A model generated the notes under the pieces. That model saw only the letters and a list, made by a program, of their open reading frames with translations, did not search any database and had not been told where the DNA came from. A DNA stretch of 64,000 nucleotides, taken from an uncultured Oscillospiraceae bacterium (GTDB lineage: Bacteria; Bacillota; Clostridia; Oscillospirales; Oscillospiraceae). Positions 31,847 through 40,687 of the stretch are shown here, one piece after another. Position 1 is the first letter of the stretch. Each line of letters begins with the position of its first letter. The translations under genes were made by a program, and so were the position numbers. The stretch covers positions 29,235 to 93,234 of the forward strand of contig CAJURY010000004.1 in the NCBI GenBank assembly GCA_910589155.1, read 5' to 3'.

Positions 31847-32055
31847 GTCGGAATGCTTTGCAGAGCATATAGGCATATGTCACTATTTTACGCTGTTCAA
31901 TTTGTATATATTGACTAAAACAGGAAGGAGGGAAAATGGGATGAACTTGGCAATTTCATGGAAAAATTTTGGCGAAACCTGCGAAAATTATTTTTTTAGC
32001 GCTATCTTTTTAAAAAAAGTATCTTCTACATACTACAAAGTGACATTTTAACACT

Positions 32056-32083
32056 TTCGCAACAACTTGGAAGAAATTATAAT
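32056..32083 (+). promoter_or_regulatory. Possible promoter of the sugar ABC operon
   Basis: TTCGCA (32056-32061), 16-nt spacer, TATAAT (32078-32083), about 50 bp before the first permease gene. The -35 box is weak, consistent with activator dependence. Confidence 0.5.
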
Positions 32084-32131
32084 ATTCGTAGTTACACAGT
32101 TGCTCTTTTTGTGTAAAATAGCAACTGCAAT

Positions 32132-33133
32132 ATGAAGGGAATGAGTGAGAGTATGCGCGACAAAAAAACACAAAAAAACGCGGCGTTAAAACCCGTCAGG
32201 CGGAAACGCAGCCGTTGGTCGCAAGATGACACCGAACTCACGTTGCTGGCTCTGCCAACGACAATTTGGTATGCGCTTTTCAGCTACCTGCCAATGTTCG
32301 GCCTGATTCTGGCGTTCAAGGACTTCAAAATTTCCGCTGGTAAAAGCTTTATCACCAGTTTGCTGCAAAGCGATTGGGTAGGTTTCAAAAATTTTGAGTT
32401 CTTTGTAAAATCCAACCAGTTTTCAGTCATTCTCCGCAATACTATTTTGTATAATGTAGTATTTATTATTCTTGGCATTATTCTCCCTGTAGCGTGCGCC
32501 ATTATGATCGACCAGATTTACAGCAAGCGCGCTTCAAAAACCTATCAGACTATGATGTTCCTGCCTCACTTCATGAGCTGGGTCGTCATCTCCTACTTTG
32601 TATACGCGTTCCTCAGCCCCAGCCAGGGTCTTTTGAATGTTATTTTGAAGGGTCTCGGTCAGGATCCCATTAAGTGGTATCAGGAATCCAAATATTGGCC
32701 GTTTATCCTAACGTTTATGAATACCTGGAAGACGCTGGGATACAGTATGGTCGTGTACCTGGCAAGTATCACCGGCATCGACACCAGCTTGTACGAAGCG
32801 GCGGTGCTGGACGGCGCTTCCAAGACACAGCAGGCGCGGTACATAACGCTCCCCTCCCTGCGTCCCATGATTATTCTGATGTTCATTATGAACGTCGGAC
32901 GTATCTTCTCTTCTGATTTCGGTCTGTTCTATCAAATTCCCAGAGGCGTAACCAACTCTTTGTGGAAGGTAACGGAAACCTTTGACGTGTACATTTACAA
33001 TATGTTGCAGACCAATATTCCCATTGGCAGAACTGCTGCCGCGTCCTTCTTCCAGTCGATTGCCGGTTGTATCACCATTTTGATTGCCAACGGCATCGTA
33101 CGTAAGATCGACAGCGACAGCGCACTGATTTGA
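32132..33133 (+). CDS. Carbohydrate ABC transporter permease, LplB family
   Basis: A 333-residue inner-membrane permease with six predicted helices; the first is LTLLALPTTIWYALFSYLPMFGLILAF (about residues 43-69). The EAA loop that contacts the ATPase is SLYEAAVLDGASKTQQARYITLPSL. The LplB group serves CUT1 importers of complex oligosaccharides. No ATPase gene lies in the operon, as is usual for these systems, which share an MsmK-like ATPase. The start is uncertain: ATGs at 32132, 32141 and 32153 compete and none has an ideal ribosome-binding site. Confidence 0.92.
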   Translation: MKGMSESMRDKKTQKNAALKPVRRKRSRWSQDDTELTLLALPTTIWYALFSYLPMFGLILAFKDFKISAGKSFITSLLQSDWVGFKNFEFFVKSNQFSVILRNTILYNVVFIILGIILPVACAIMIDQIYSKRASKTYQTMMFLPHFMSWVVISYFVYAFLSPSQGLLNVILKGLGQDPIKWYQESKYWPFILTFMNTWKTLGYSMVVYLASITGIDTSLYEAAVLDGASKTQQARYITLPSLRPMIILMFIMNVGRIFSSDFGLFYQIPRGVTNSLWKVTETFDVYIYNMLQTNIPIGRTAAASFFQSIAGCITILIANGIVRKIDSDSALI

Positions 33134-33147
33134 CGGAGGTGGCGAAA

Positions 33148-34068
33148 ATGAGTAAACAGAATGAAAGCGCCATGAATCGTCTGAACCGCATTAAGCCCGG
33201 CACCAATATCCTTTTCAATGTTATTTTCATTATTCTGGGCTTATCCTGCGTGGTTCCTATTTTGTACATTTTCATGATCTCCATTTCTTCGGAGGCGTCC
33301 ATTAGAGATTATGGTTATCAGTTTATCCCCAAGGAATTTTCCAATGCAGCGTACATGTTCTTGTGGAATGAAAGAAAAACAATTCTTCACGCTTTGTGGA
33401 TTTCCATTGAAGTTACTGCAATCGGTACGGTAATCGGCGTAGCCCTGACTACCCTCATGGGCTATGTGCTCTCCCGTCCCGGCTACAAGCTCAAGGGCTT
33501 CTACACCATCGTGGTGTTCATCCCCATGATTTTCAGCGGCGGCATGATCGCAAGCTATGTTGTCAACAGCCAGATGCTGAAGCTCTCCGATACGATTTGG
33601 GCGCTGGTTCTGCCCCTTTGCGTATCCTCCTTCAACGTTACCATCAGCCGTACCTTCTTCCGGCAGACCATTCCCGATTCCATTGTAGAATCCGCCAAGA
33701 TTGACGGCGCTTCCCAGCTTACCATCTTTACAAGAATTGTACTTCCCATCTCCAAGCCCGTTCTGGCTACCATCGGTCTGTTTCTGGCCTTTGGCTACTG
33801 GAACGACTGGTTCCAGTCCTCTTTGTACATCAGAGACGATAATCTGTGGTCCTTGCAGGCTCTGCTGAACAACATGCAGAAGAATATTGAGTACCTCACC
33901 AAGAACCCCACCATTGGTCTTACCTTGCAGGACTATAAGAAGGCTATGCCTTCTGAAGGCGTTCGTATGGCTATCGCGTTCGTGGTCGCTGTGCCTATCG
34001 CCTGTATCTATCCCTTCTTCCAGAAATACTTTATTTCCGGTCTGACCGTTGGCGCGGTCAAGGGATAA
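33148..34068 (+). CDS. Carbohydrate ABC transporter permease, YtcP/AraQ family
   Basis: A 306-residue partner permease. Hydrophobic segments include FNVIFIILGLSCVVPILYIFM near the N-terminus and LATIGLFLAFGYWNDWFQSS. The EAA loop is SIVESAKIDGASQLTIFTRIVLPISKPVL. GGAGG lies 8 nt before the ATG at 33148, and the gene begins 14 bp after the LplB stop. Together they form the heterodimeric channel for the oligosaccharide bound by the next gene's lipoprotein. Confidence 0.94.
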   Translation: MSKQNESAMNRLNRIKPGTNILFNVIFIILGLSCVVPILYIFMISISSEASIRDYGYQFIPKEFSNAAYMFLWNERKTILHALWISIEVTAIGTVIGVALTTLMGYVLSRPGYKLKGFYTIVVFIPMIFSGGMIASYVVNSQMLKLSDTIWALVLPLCVSSFNVTISRTFFRQTIPDSIVESAKIDGASQLTIFTRIVLPISKPVLATIGLFLAFGYWNDWFQSSLYIRDDNLWSLQALLNNMQKNIEYLTKNPTIGLTLQDYKKAMPSEGVRMAIAFVVAVPIACIYPFFQKYFISGLTVGAVKG

Positions 34069-34152
34069 ATCCCATTTTGGTTCCGAAGGGAAGCGGCCTC
34101 GCCGCTCCCCTTGGAATAAATATCAAACCCCAAAAATTTAGGAGGCAAAAAA

Positions 34153-35643
34153 ATGAAGAAAATCATCGCACTGCTGCTGGCTGTCGTGATGGTCGCCGCT
34201 CTGTTTGCTGGCTGTACCGACGACAAAAAGCCCACTGACCCCGCAACTGACGCACCCACCGAAGCACCCACCGAAGCTCCTACCGACGAAGCTACCGAAC
34301 CCGGCGAAATCGTTGAACTGCACTGGTACATGGTCGGCAACAAGCAGCCCGACAACTACGACGCATGGAAAGCAAACCTGGACAAGTATCTGGAAGAGAA
34401 GATCGGCGTGCATCTGGACGTGCACATCATTGGCTGGGACGCTTGGGACAACACTCGTTCCACTATGATCAACACCAACGAGCCTTTTGACATCATGTTC
34501 ACCAACATGGGCACCTTTGCCAGCGATGTTCGCACCGGCGCTTTTGCTACCATCGACGAGCTGGCTGAAGTAGCTCCCGAACTGTACAACTTCATCCCCG
34601 CTGATTACTGGGATGCATGTAAGATCAACGGCAGCCTGTACGCTGTTCCCACCTACAAGGATTCCTCCATCACCGAGTACTTCGTATACGACAAGGCTCT
34701 GGTTGAGGAAGTTTACCCCGACTATGCCAATGTGCATGATCTGGCTGGCGTGACTGAAATCCTGAAGGCTATGAAGGAAAAGACCGGTTCCGCTCCCTTC
34801 ATCCTGAACAACAACGGTCTGGACGCAATCATGGGCAACAAGTACGACGGCATCGGCGCTGGCCTGCCCGCTCTGGGTGTGAGCTACTTCGGCGACGAAG
34901 CTAAGGTTGTTTCCGTGTTCGAGCAGGAAGACGTTATGAACGAACTGAAGATCGTCTACCAGTGGATGCAGGACGGCCTCATCAACGAGGACGCCGCAAT
35001 CCTGGGCGAAGCTCCCAACTACCGTCCCGCTTTCGTAGCGCAGGGCTGGTCCTACGCCGCCGTTTCCACCTGGGGTCCCAACATGGGCGTTGACGCTGTT
35101 GCTGTTCAGTTCGGCGATACCGTTCTGTCCAACGACTCCGTTCAGGGTTCCATGAACTGCATCTCCGCTTCCTCCGAGCATAAGGTTGAAGCTCTGAAGC
35201 TCCTGGAGCTGGTGAACACCGACTCCTATGTACGTGACGCTCTGTACTTCGGTCTGGAAGGCGACAACTTCGAATACACCGCAGAAGGCAGAGTTCATAA
35301 GAACACTGAAAAGACTTGGGATATGGCTGGCTATACCCAGGGCTCCTTCTTCACCGTTACCATGCTGGACACTGAAGAAGTCAACCAGTGGGACGAAGTT
35401 AAGGCTCTGAACGCTGCCGCTACCGGCTCCCCCGCTCTGGGCTTCGTATTCGACACCACCAATGTAACCGACCAGTTGGCCAACTGCACCGAAATCTGGA
35501 AGCGTTACAAGTCTGAACTGCTCACCGGCACCATTGAGCCTGAAGCTGCTGTTGCTGAAATGATGGAAGAAATGCGCGCTGCTGGCTTCGACGAAATCGT
35601 AACCGAAGCTCAGACTCAGATTGACGCTTGGAAGAACGCCTAA
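34153..35643 (+). CDS. Extracellular solute-binding lipoprotein of the sugar ABC importer
   Basis: A 496-residue lipoprotein. The signal peptide MKKIIALLLAVVMVAALFAGC ends in the lipobox FAGC with Cys21 lipidated; an acidic Pro/Thr linker (PTEAPTEAPTDE) follows, then the two-lobed family 1 binding domain starting ELHWYMVGNKQPDNYDAWKA. The C-terminal region resembles the DUF3502 extension found with LplB/YtcP permeases. Codon use is strongly biased, suggesting high expression. A terminator follows at 35687-35730, so the glycosidases downstream come from a second promoter. The ligand is probably a mannose-containing oligosaccharide, inferred only from the neighbours. Confidence 0.93.
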   Translation: MKKIIALLLAVVMVAALFAGCTDDKKPTDPATDAPTEAPTEAPTDEATEPGEIVELHWYMVGNKQPDNYDAWKANLDKYLEEKIGVHLDVHIIGWDAWDNTRSTMINTNEPFDIMFTNMGTFASDVRTGAFATIDELAEVAPELYNFIPADYWDACKINGSLYAVPTYKDSSITEYFVYDKALVEEVYPDYANVHDLAGVTEILKAMKEKTGSAPFILNNNGLDAIMGNKYDGIGAGLPALGVSYFGDEAKVVSVFEQEDVMNELKIVYQWMQDGLINEDAAILGEAPNYRPAFVAQGWSYAAVSTWGPNMGVDAVAVQFGDTVLSNDSVQGSMNCISASSEHKVEALKLLELVNTDSYVRDALYFGLEGDNFEYTAEGRVHKNTEKTWDMAGYTQGSFFTVTMLDTEEVNQWDEVKALNAAATGSPALGFVFDTTNVTDQLANCTEIWKRYKSELLTGTIEPEAAVAEMMEEMRAAGFDEIVTEAQTQIDAWKNA

Positions 35644-35686
35644 TTTTTGAAAATTAGACACTCCGAACATAGCTAGTTAAATAGCG

Positions 35687-35730
35687 TGGGGCTGCTGCAG
35701 GCCGTATGTTTTGCGGCAGCCCCATTTTTT
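35687..35730 (+). terminator. Terminator after the binding-protein gene
   Basis: TGGGGCTGC (35687-35695) pairs with GCAGCCCCA (35716-35724), followed by six T residues. Confidence 0.9.
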
Positions 35731-35765
35731 AAAAGATTTTCCACATTGCAATACAATTTCCACTG

Positions 35766-35794
35766 TTGACAAACGCGGAAGAATGTGGGAAAAT
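35766..35794 (+). promoter_or_regulatory. Promoter of the GH130-GH38 operon
   Basis: TTGACA (35766-35771), 17-nt spacer, GAAAAT (35789-35794). It yields a leader of about 210 nt before the GH130 start at 36012. Confidence 0.6.
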
Positions 35795-35819
35795 GCGGAA
35801 GGAAAGCAGGCAGTGTCAG

Positions 35820-35898
35820 TTTGCGCAGGAGCCGGATTTTCTGAAAATTCCCTGGGATATGGGAACACTATATTTGGAGAATCCGGCCCCTGCGCAAA
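35820..35898 (+). promoter_or_regulatory. Long-range hairpin in the GH130-GH38 leader
   Basis: TTTGCGCAGG (35820-35829) pairs with CCTGCGCAAA (35889-35898), and GCCGGATT (35831-35838) with AATCCGGC (35880-35887): 18 pairs with a single A-C mismatch around a 41-nt loop. It lies 25 nt after the -10 box and about 115 nt before the GH130 start. Confidence 0.55.
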
Positions 35899-36011
35899 AG
35901 CGCCGCTGTGTCAGGCCATGGAAAAAGGAGGCTTTTCCCTGCCAAATGGCGCCGGACGCGGAGGGACAATGTCAATTTTCGCCCGATTTTTACAATCAGA
36001 TAGGAGCAGCT

Positions 36012-36998
36012 ATGAGCAAGATTATTGGTAATGAATTGAAAAATATTCCCTGGGAGGAAAAGCCGGAAGGCTACAAAATGCCTGTCTGGCGGTTCAGCGG
36101 CAACCCCATCATTGGCCGCCACGCAACCAAGCGTTCCAACAGCGTATTTAACAGCGCGGTCGTTCCCTTTGGCGACGGCTTTGCGGGCGTTTTCCGCTGC
36201 GATAGCCGTTCTGTCAGTATGGACATTTTTGTTGGCTTCAGCAAGGACGGTATCAACTGGGAAATTCAGGACGATCCCATCCAGTTTGAGGGCGATCCTG
36301 TTGTGACCAAGCGGGAATACCGCTATGATCCCCGGGTATGCTATATGGATGGCAAGTACTATATTACCTGGTGCAACGGCTATCACGGTCCCACCATCGG
36401 CATCGGCTATACCGAAGATTTCAAAACCTTCCATCAGTTGGAAAACGCCTTTTTGCCCTACAACCGCAACGGCGTTTTGTTTCCCCGGAAGATTAATGGC
36501 AATTATATGATGCTCAGCCGTCCCAGCGACACCGGCCATACCCCCTTTGGCGATATTTTTGTCAGCCAAAGCCCTGACCTCACCTTCTGGGGTCGCCATC
36601 GTCATGTCATGAGCACCATCAAGGGCGACGAGTCCGCCTGGCAGTCCACCAAGGTTGGCCCCGGTCCCATTCCCATTGAAACGGACGAAGGCTGGCTGAT
36701 GATTTATCATGGCGTTATCACCACCTGCAACGGCTTTGTGTACCGTATGGGCTGCGCCCTTCTGGATAAGGACGAGCCTTGGAAGGTGCTGTACCGCTCC
36801 AAGGATTATATCCTTGCGCCCTATGAGCTGTACGAGTGCATGGGCGACGTGCCCAACGTCACCTTCCCCTGCGCCACCCTCACCGACGCTGCCACCGGCC
36901 GTATCGCCATTTACTATGGCTGCGCTGATACCGTCACTGGTATCGCCTTTACCACGGTGGACGAGCTGCTTGCCTACACCAAGGAAAACAGCCTGTAA
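36012..36998 (+). CDS. GH130 family beta-mannoside phosphorylase
   Basis: A 329-residue five-bladed beta-propeller enzyme that splits beta-1,4-linked mannose with phosphate, giving mannose-1-phosphate. Family landmarks are NPIIGR near the start, NSVFNSAVVPFGDGFAGVFR, and YDPRVCYMDGKYYITWCNG, where Asp106 matches the GH130 catalytic Asp. Known members act on mannobiose, mannosyl-glucose or mannosyl-N-acetylglucosamine; the sequence alone does not choose. The ATG at 36012 has AGGAG 5 nt upstream; the open frame extends upstream to 35766 but without a site and across the leader hairpin. Followed after 12 bp by a GH38 alpha-mannosidase. Confidence 0.92.
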   Translation: MSKIIGNELKNIPWEEKPEGYKMPVWRFSGNPIIGRHATKRSNSVFNSAVVPFGDGFAGVFRCDSRSVSMDIFVGFSKDGINWEIQDDPIQFEGDPVVTKREYRYDPRVCYMDGKYYITWCNGYHGPTIGIGYTEDFKTFHQLENAFLPYNRNGVLFPRKINGNYMMLSRPSDTGHTPFGDIFVSQSPDLTFWGRHRHVMSTIKGDESAWQSTKVGPGPIPIETDEGWLMIYHGVITTCNGFVYRMGCALLDKDEPWKVLYRSKDYILAPYELYECMGDVPNVTFPCATLTDAATGRIAIYYGCADTVTGIAFTTVDELLAYTKENSL

Positions 36999-37010
36999 GG
37001 AGTAAAGCCT

Positions 37011-40000
37011 ATGTATTTTATTGACAAACGAATTGAGGTTATCGCGAACCAGCTAAAGCTGCTGCGGATCCGTGACAGCCGGGAAATCACCGATTGGGTC
37101 TACAAAAAGGGACTTTTCTTCCGCCCGGAGGAGGCGGACGCAGATGGACGCGCCTGGGAGAAGTTCGACTGCAAGACCATGCGCTGGTACGCCACCTATG
37201 ACGGCAGCGATAAGCCTGAGGGCGCGTTCGAGGGCTATCAGGGGGACTGCAAGGGCTTGCAGGGCGAGCACTACTGGTTCCGGGGCGATATTACCATCCC
37301 CAAGGAAATGGCGGACAAGTGCGTCTGGATGAAAATTCGCACCCAGATTGACGAGTGGGACGACGGCAAAAATCCCCAGTTTTTGGTGTTTATCAACGGA
37401 AAAGTGACCCAGGGCGCGGATATGAACCACCGGGACGTGCGCCTGTTCGACAGCGCCGTGGCCGGGGAAACCATTACCGTAGACGTGCAGGCCTACACCG
37501 GCACTTTGCACAGCGAGTTTAATTACCTTGTGGATTTGTACGTGCTGGACGAGGAAATCAACCGCCTGTACTATGACATTCTGGTGCCCTTGCAGGCGTT
37601 CCCCCGGATGGACGCGGACAGCAAAATCCGTCTGGATTTGCAGACCGTGCTGAACGAAACCATTAATTTCCTGGATTTGCGTACCCCCTACTCTGAAGCC
37701 TTTTATGCCTCCATCCGCAAGGCGCAATCCTATATTACTGAAAACCTTTATGAGAAAATGGGCGGTCATGATGAAGTGATTGCCACCTGCATCGGCCATA
37801 CCCACATCGACGTGGCATGGTGGTGGACGGTTGCCCAGACCAGAGAAAAGGTCGTGCGCAGCTTCGCTACCGTCCTGAAGCTCATGGATGAGTACCCGAA
37901 CTATAAATTTATGTCCAGCCAGCCGGTTCTCTATCAGTTCCTCAAGGAACGCTACCCTGAAATGTTTGAGAAAATCAAGGAGCGTGTGAAGGAAGGCCGC
38001 TGGGAGCCGGAAGGCGGCATGTGGCTGGAAGCCGATACCAACCTCACCTCCGGCGAGTCTCTGGTGCGGCAGTTTGTCCACGGCAAGCGTTTCTTCCAGG
38101 ACGAATTTGGTCTGGATAACCGCATTTTGTGGCTGCCCGATGTGTTCGGCTACTCCGGCGCTCTGCCCCAGATCATGAAAAGAAGCGGCATCGACTATTT
38201 CATGACCACAAAGCTGGCCTGGAATCAGACGAATAAGATACCCAACGATACGTTTGTCTGGCGCGGCATTGACGGCAGCGAGGTTCTGGCGCACTTTATC
38301 ACCACCTTGGGCATCGATCAGGACCCCAAGCAGAATTTCTTCACCACGTATAACGGTATGCTTCACCCCGGCGCGCTGATGGGCGGCTGGGAGCGCTACC
38401 AGAATAAGGAAATCAATAACGATATTCTCATTGCCTACGGCTACGGCGACGGCGGCGGCGGCCCCACCCGCCCCATGCTGGAAACCTCCATGCGTATGGA
38501 AAAGGGCGTGAAGGGCATTCCCACCGTCCGGCAGGCATTTGCCCGCACCTATTTCGATGAACTGAAGGAGCGCGTGGCGGATAACCGCCGGCTGGAAACC
38601 TGGGAAGGCGAATTTTACTTTGAGTACCATCGCGGCACCTACACTTCCATGGCGCGGAATAAGCGTTCCAATCGGAAGAGCGAGCTGATGCTCATGGATT
38701 TGGAACTGCTGGCAACTTTGGCGAAGAATCAGGCGGATTACCCCGCAGAAGCCTTGGATCGTCTGTGGAAGGTGATTTTGCTCAACCAGTTCCACGATAT
38801 TCTCCCCGGCAGCTCCATTCATGAGGTCTATGAAGTCACCAAGCGGGAGTATGCCGAGCTGGCAGCGGAAGCCGGCGCAATGATCAAGGAGCGGCTGGGT
38901 CTTCTCTCCGGCGAGGGAGACGGCGTGACCGTGTTCAATACCCTGGGCTTTGACCGCAGCGATGTAATTGCCCTGCCCAGCGTGGACGCAACCGCTCTGG
39001 CGGACGAAAGCGGCAAGCTGTACCCTGTGCAGAAAACTGCCGACGGCGCGTTGGTTTACCTGGAAAACCTCCCCGCCAAGGGCTACAAGACCTTCCACAA
39101 GGCGACCATTGAGGTGGAATCTCCCTTCGCCCGGAAGGACAATTTCCATCTGGAAACCCCCTTCTATGCCATTACTCTGGATGCAAACGGTCATTTTGTT
39201 TCCATTTTCGACAAGGAAAACGACCGGGAAGTCATTCAGTCAGGCAAGGCTGGTAACCTCATGCGGATGTTTGAGGACAAGCCCATGTACTATGACAACT
39301 GGGACATCGATATGTTCTACACAGAAAAGTCCTGGCCTGTGGATAACCTCGTGAATCTGGCCTGGACGGAGGACGGCGCGGTACGCACCACCTTGACCCT
39401 GGAATATGAAGCCAGCAAGTCCAAAGTGTGGCAGAAGGTGCATTTCTACGCAAACAGCCGCCGCATTGACTTTGAGACCCAGGTGGACTGGAAGGAGCAT
39501 CAGCATCTTCTCAAGGTGGAATTCCCGGTGGATGTGCACAGTGATGAAGCGACCTTTGATATTCAGTTCGGCAGCGTTATCCGGAAGGTGCACACCAATA
39601 CAAGCTGGGACAAGGCGCGGTTTGAAAGCTGCGGCCAGAAGTGGGTGGACTTCTCCGAAGGCCATTACGGCGTGAGCCTGCTCAACGACTGCAAGTATGG
39701 TCACAGCCTGAAAGACGGCGTGATTTCCCTGACCCTCATCAAGTCCGGTGTGGAGCCGAACCCCGTAACCGATCAGGAAATGCACTACTTCACCTACTCC
39801 CTGTATCCCCATGCCGAAACCTGGCGGCAGGCGAACACCGTGCAGGAGGGCTATAAGCTGAATCAGTCCGCTTACGCGGTTCTGGGCGGCAAGCCCGGCG
39901 CGGCCTACAGCTTCGCTGCTGTGGAGCAGAAGAACGTGATTTTGGAGACGGTGAAGCAGGCGGAAAACGGCGAGGGCACTGTGCTGCGTCTGTTTGAGTC

Positions 40001-40163
40001 CGAGAACGCCAGAACCAAGACGACTTTGCGTCTGCCAGCAGGGGTGAAGGCGGCTTATAGCTGCAATTTGCTGGAGGAGATCGAGGAAGAATTGCCCATC
40101 GTAGACGGCAAGGCGACCTTTGTCATCAAGCCCTTCGAAATCAAGACCATTTTGTTGAAATAA
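37011..40163 (+). CDS. GH38 family alpha-mannosidase
   Basis: A 1050-residue cytosolic-type alpha-mannosidase (no signal peptide). The zinc site is in IGHTHIDVAWWWT at about residues 260-271; WEPEGGMWLEADTNLTSGESLVRQF carries the nucleophile Asp, and ILWLPDVFGYSGALPQIMKRSGI the second conserved block, with YGYGDGGGGPTR later. A middle helical domain and large C-terminal beta domains follow. It removes alpha-mannosyl residues from the imported glycan. The start has AAGGAG 8 nt upstream, 12 bp after the GH130 stop. Confidence 0.95.
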   Translation: MYFIDKRIEVIANQLKLLRIRDSREITDWVYKKGLFFRPEEADADGRAWEKFDCKTMRWYATYDGSDKPEGAFEGYQGDCKGLQGEHYWFRGDITIPKEMADKCVWMKIRTQIDEWDDGKNPQFLVFINGKVTQGADMNHRDVRLFDSAVAGETITVDVQAYTGTLHSEFNYLVDLYVLDEEINRLYYDILVPLQAFPRMDADSKIRLDLQTVLNETINFLDLRTPYSEAFYASIRKAQSYITENLYEKMGGHDEVIATCIGHTHIDVAWWWTVAQTREKVVRSFATVLKLMDEYPNYKFMSSQPVLYQFLKERYPEMFEKIKERVKEGRWEPEGGMWLEADTNLTSGESLVRQFVHGKRFFQDEFGLDNRILWLPDVFGYSGALPQIMKRSGIDYFMTTKLAWNQTNKIPNDTFVWRGIDGSEVLAHFITTLGIDQDPKQNFFTTYNGMLHPGALMGGWERYQNKEINNDILIAYGYGDGGGGPTRPMLETSMRMEKGVKGIPTVRQAFARTYFDELKERVADNRRLETWEGEFYFEYHRGTYTSMARNKRSNRKSELMLMDLELLATLAKNQADYPAEALDRLWKVILLNQFHDILPGSSIHEVYEVTKREYAELAAEAGAMIKERLGLLSGEGDGVTVFNTLGFDRSDVIALPSVDATALADESGKLYPVQKTADGALVYLENLPAKGYKTFHKATIEVESPFARKDNFHLETPFYAITLDANGHFVSIFDKENDREVIQSGKAGNLMRMFEDKPMYYDNWDIDMFYTEKSWPVDNLVNLAWTEDGAVRTTLTLEYEASKSKVWQKVHFYANSRRIDFETQVDWKEHQHLLKVEFPVDVHSDEATFDIQFGSVIRKVHTNTSWDKARFESCGQKWVDFSEGHYGVSLLNDCKYGHSLKDGVISLTLIKSGVEPNPVTDQEMHYFTYSLYPHAETWRQANTVQEGYKLNQSAYAVLGGKPGAAYSFAAVEQKNVILETVKQAENGEGTVLRLFESENARTKTTLRLPAGVKAAYSCNLLEEIEEELPIVDGKATFVIKPFEIKTILLK

Positions 40164-40176
40164 AAAGCGTAGTTTG

Positions 40177-40201
40177 GCGCGGCAGGCTTTGCCTGCCGCG
40201 C
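40177..40201 (+). terminator. Hairpin after the GH38 gene
   Basis: GCGCGGCAGGC (40177-40187) and GCCTGCCGCGC (40191-40201), an 11-bp perfect stem with TTT loop but no T run after it; a weak or factor-assisted terminator. Confidence 0.5.
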
Positions 40202-40344
40202 TCAGTCTGTGAAAAAGGTGATTTACCGGAAATGAAATTGCAGAATGAATAACACTGTCTTGCAAAAAAGTACAATTCTATATTCTTTCTTTGGCAGTCA
40301 GTGGCGGCATTTGCAGGCAGCTATTAAAATGCAGCTACTGCCAA

Positions 40345-40535
40345 ATTTTGCAAGGTAACGGTCGCTCGGCGGACGCGCCGTGGGGAACGATTTGCTTTGC
40401 GTGAGACGGCGCGTAACGAGTTACCGCTTTGTAAAGCGATTCAAAAGCACTTGCTGCCCAACCCCATGGGTTCCGGGCCGCAGCCCGGCGGCTTTTGGTG
40501 ACTTTTTGCCGGAGAAAAGTCACCCCGGAGGGTAC
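40345..40535. repeat. Hairpin-rich intergenic element before thrS terminator
   Basis: A run of short hairpins: CGCGTAACGAGTTACCG, GCTTTGTAAAGC, CCGGGCCGCAGCCCGG, and GGTGACTTTT/AAAAGTCACC. It is unlike families A and B and has no coding signal. It occupies most of the 525-bp gap between the GH38 gene and thrS. Confidence 0.45.
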
Positions 40536-40569
40536 AGCACGAAAATAAGGAATCATCTGCGATATAAAA

Positions 40570-40608
40570 GCAAAATGCAGGATTTGTTTTCCCATCCTGC
40601 ATTTTTGC
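40570..40608 (-). terminator. thrS terminator
   Basis: GCAAAATGCAGGAT (40570-40583) pairs with ATCCTGCATTTTTGC (40594-40608); on the minus strand TTTTGC and a further T run follow. About 80 bp beyond the thrS stop. Confidence 0.75.
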
Positions 40609-40687
40609 AATGTATATTTAGGTTTTTTGACAATCTGAATCCCCATGCCGCCCGGCAGGGGGATTTTGCTTGCTGAACCGCGAATGC

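Noticed and set aside
31845..32051. 68-residue plus-strand frame
   Set aside because: It starts inside the terminator T run, lacks a ribosome-binding site and reaches into the operon promoter region.
32132..35643. Missing ATPase as a sign of a broken sugar importer
   Set aside because: CUT1 importers of the LplB/YtcP type usually lack a local ATPase and share one encoded elsewhere, so the gap is normal.
35766..36011. Longer N-terminus for the GH130 enzyme
   Set aside because: The frame is open back to 35766, but it would translate the promoter spacer and leader hairpin, has no ribosome-binding site and no family similarity.
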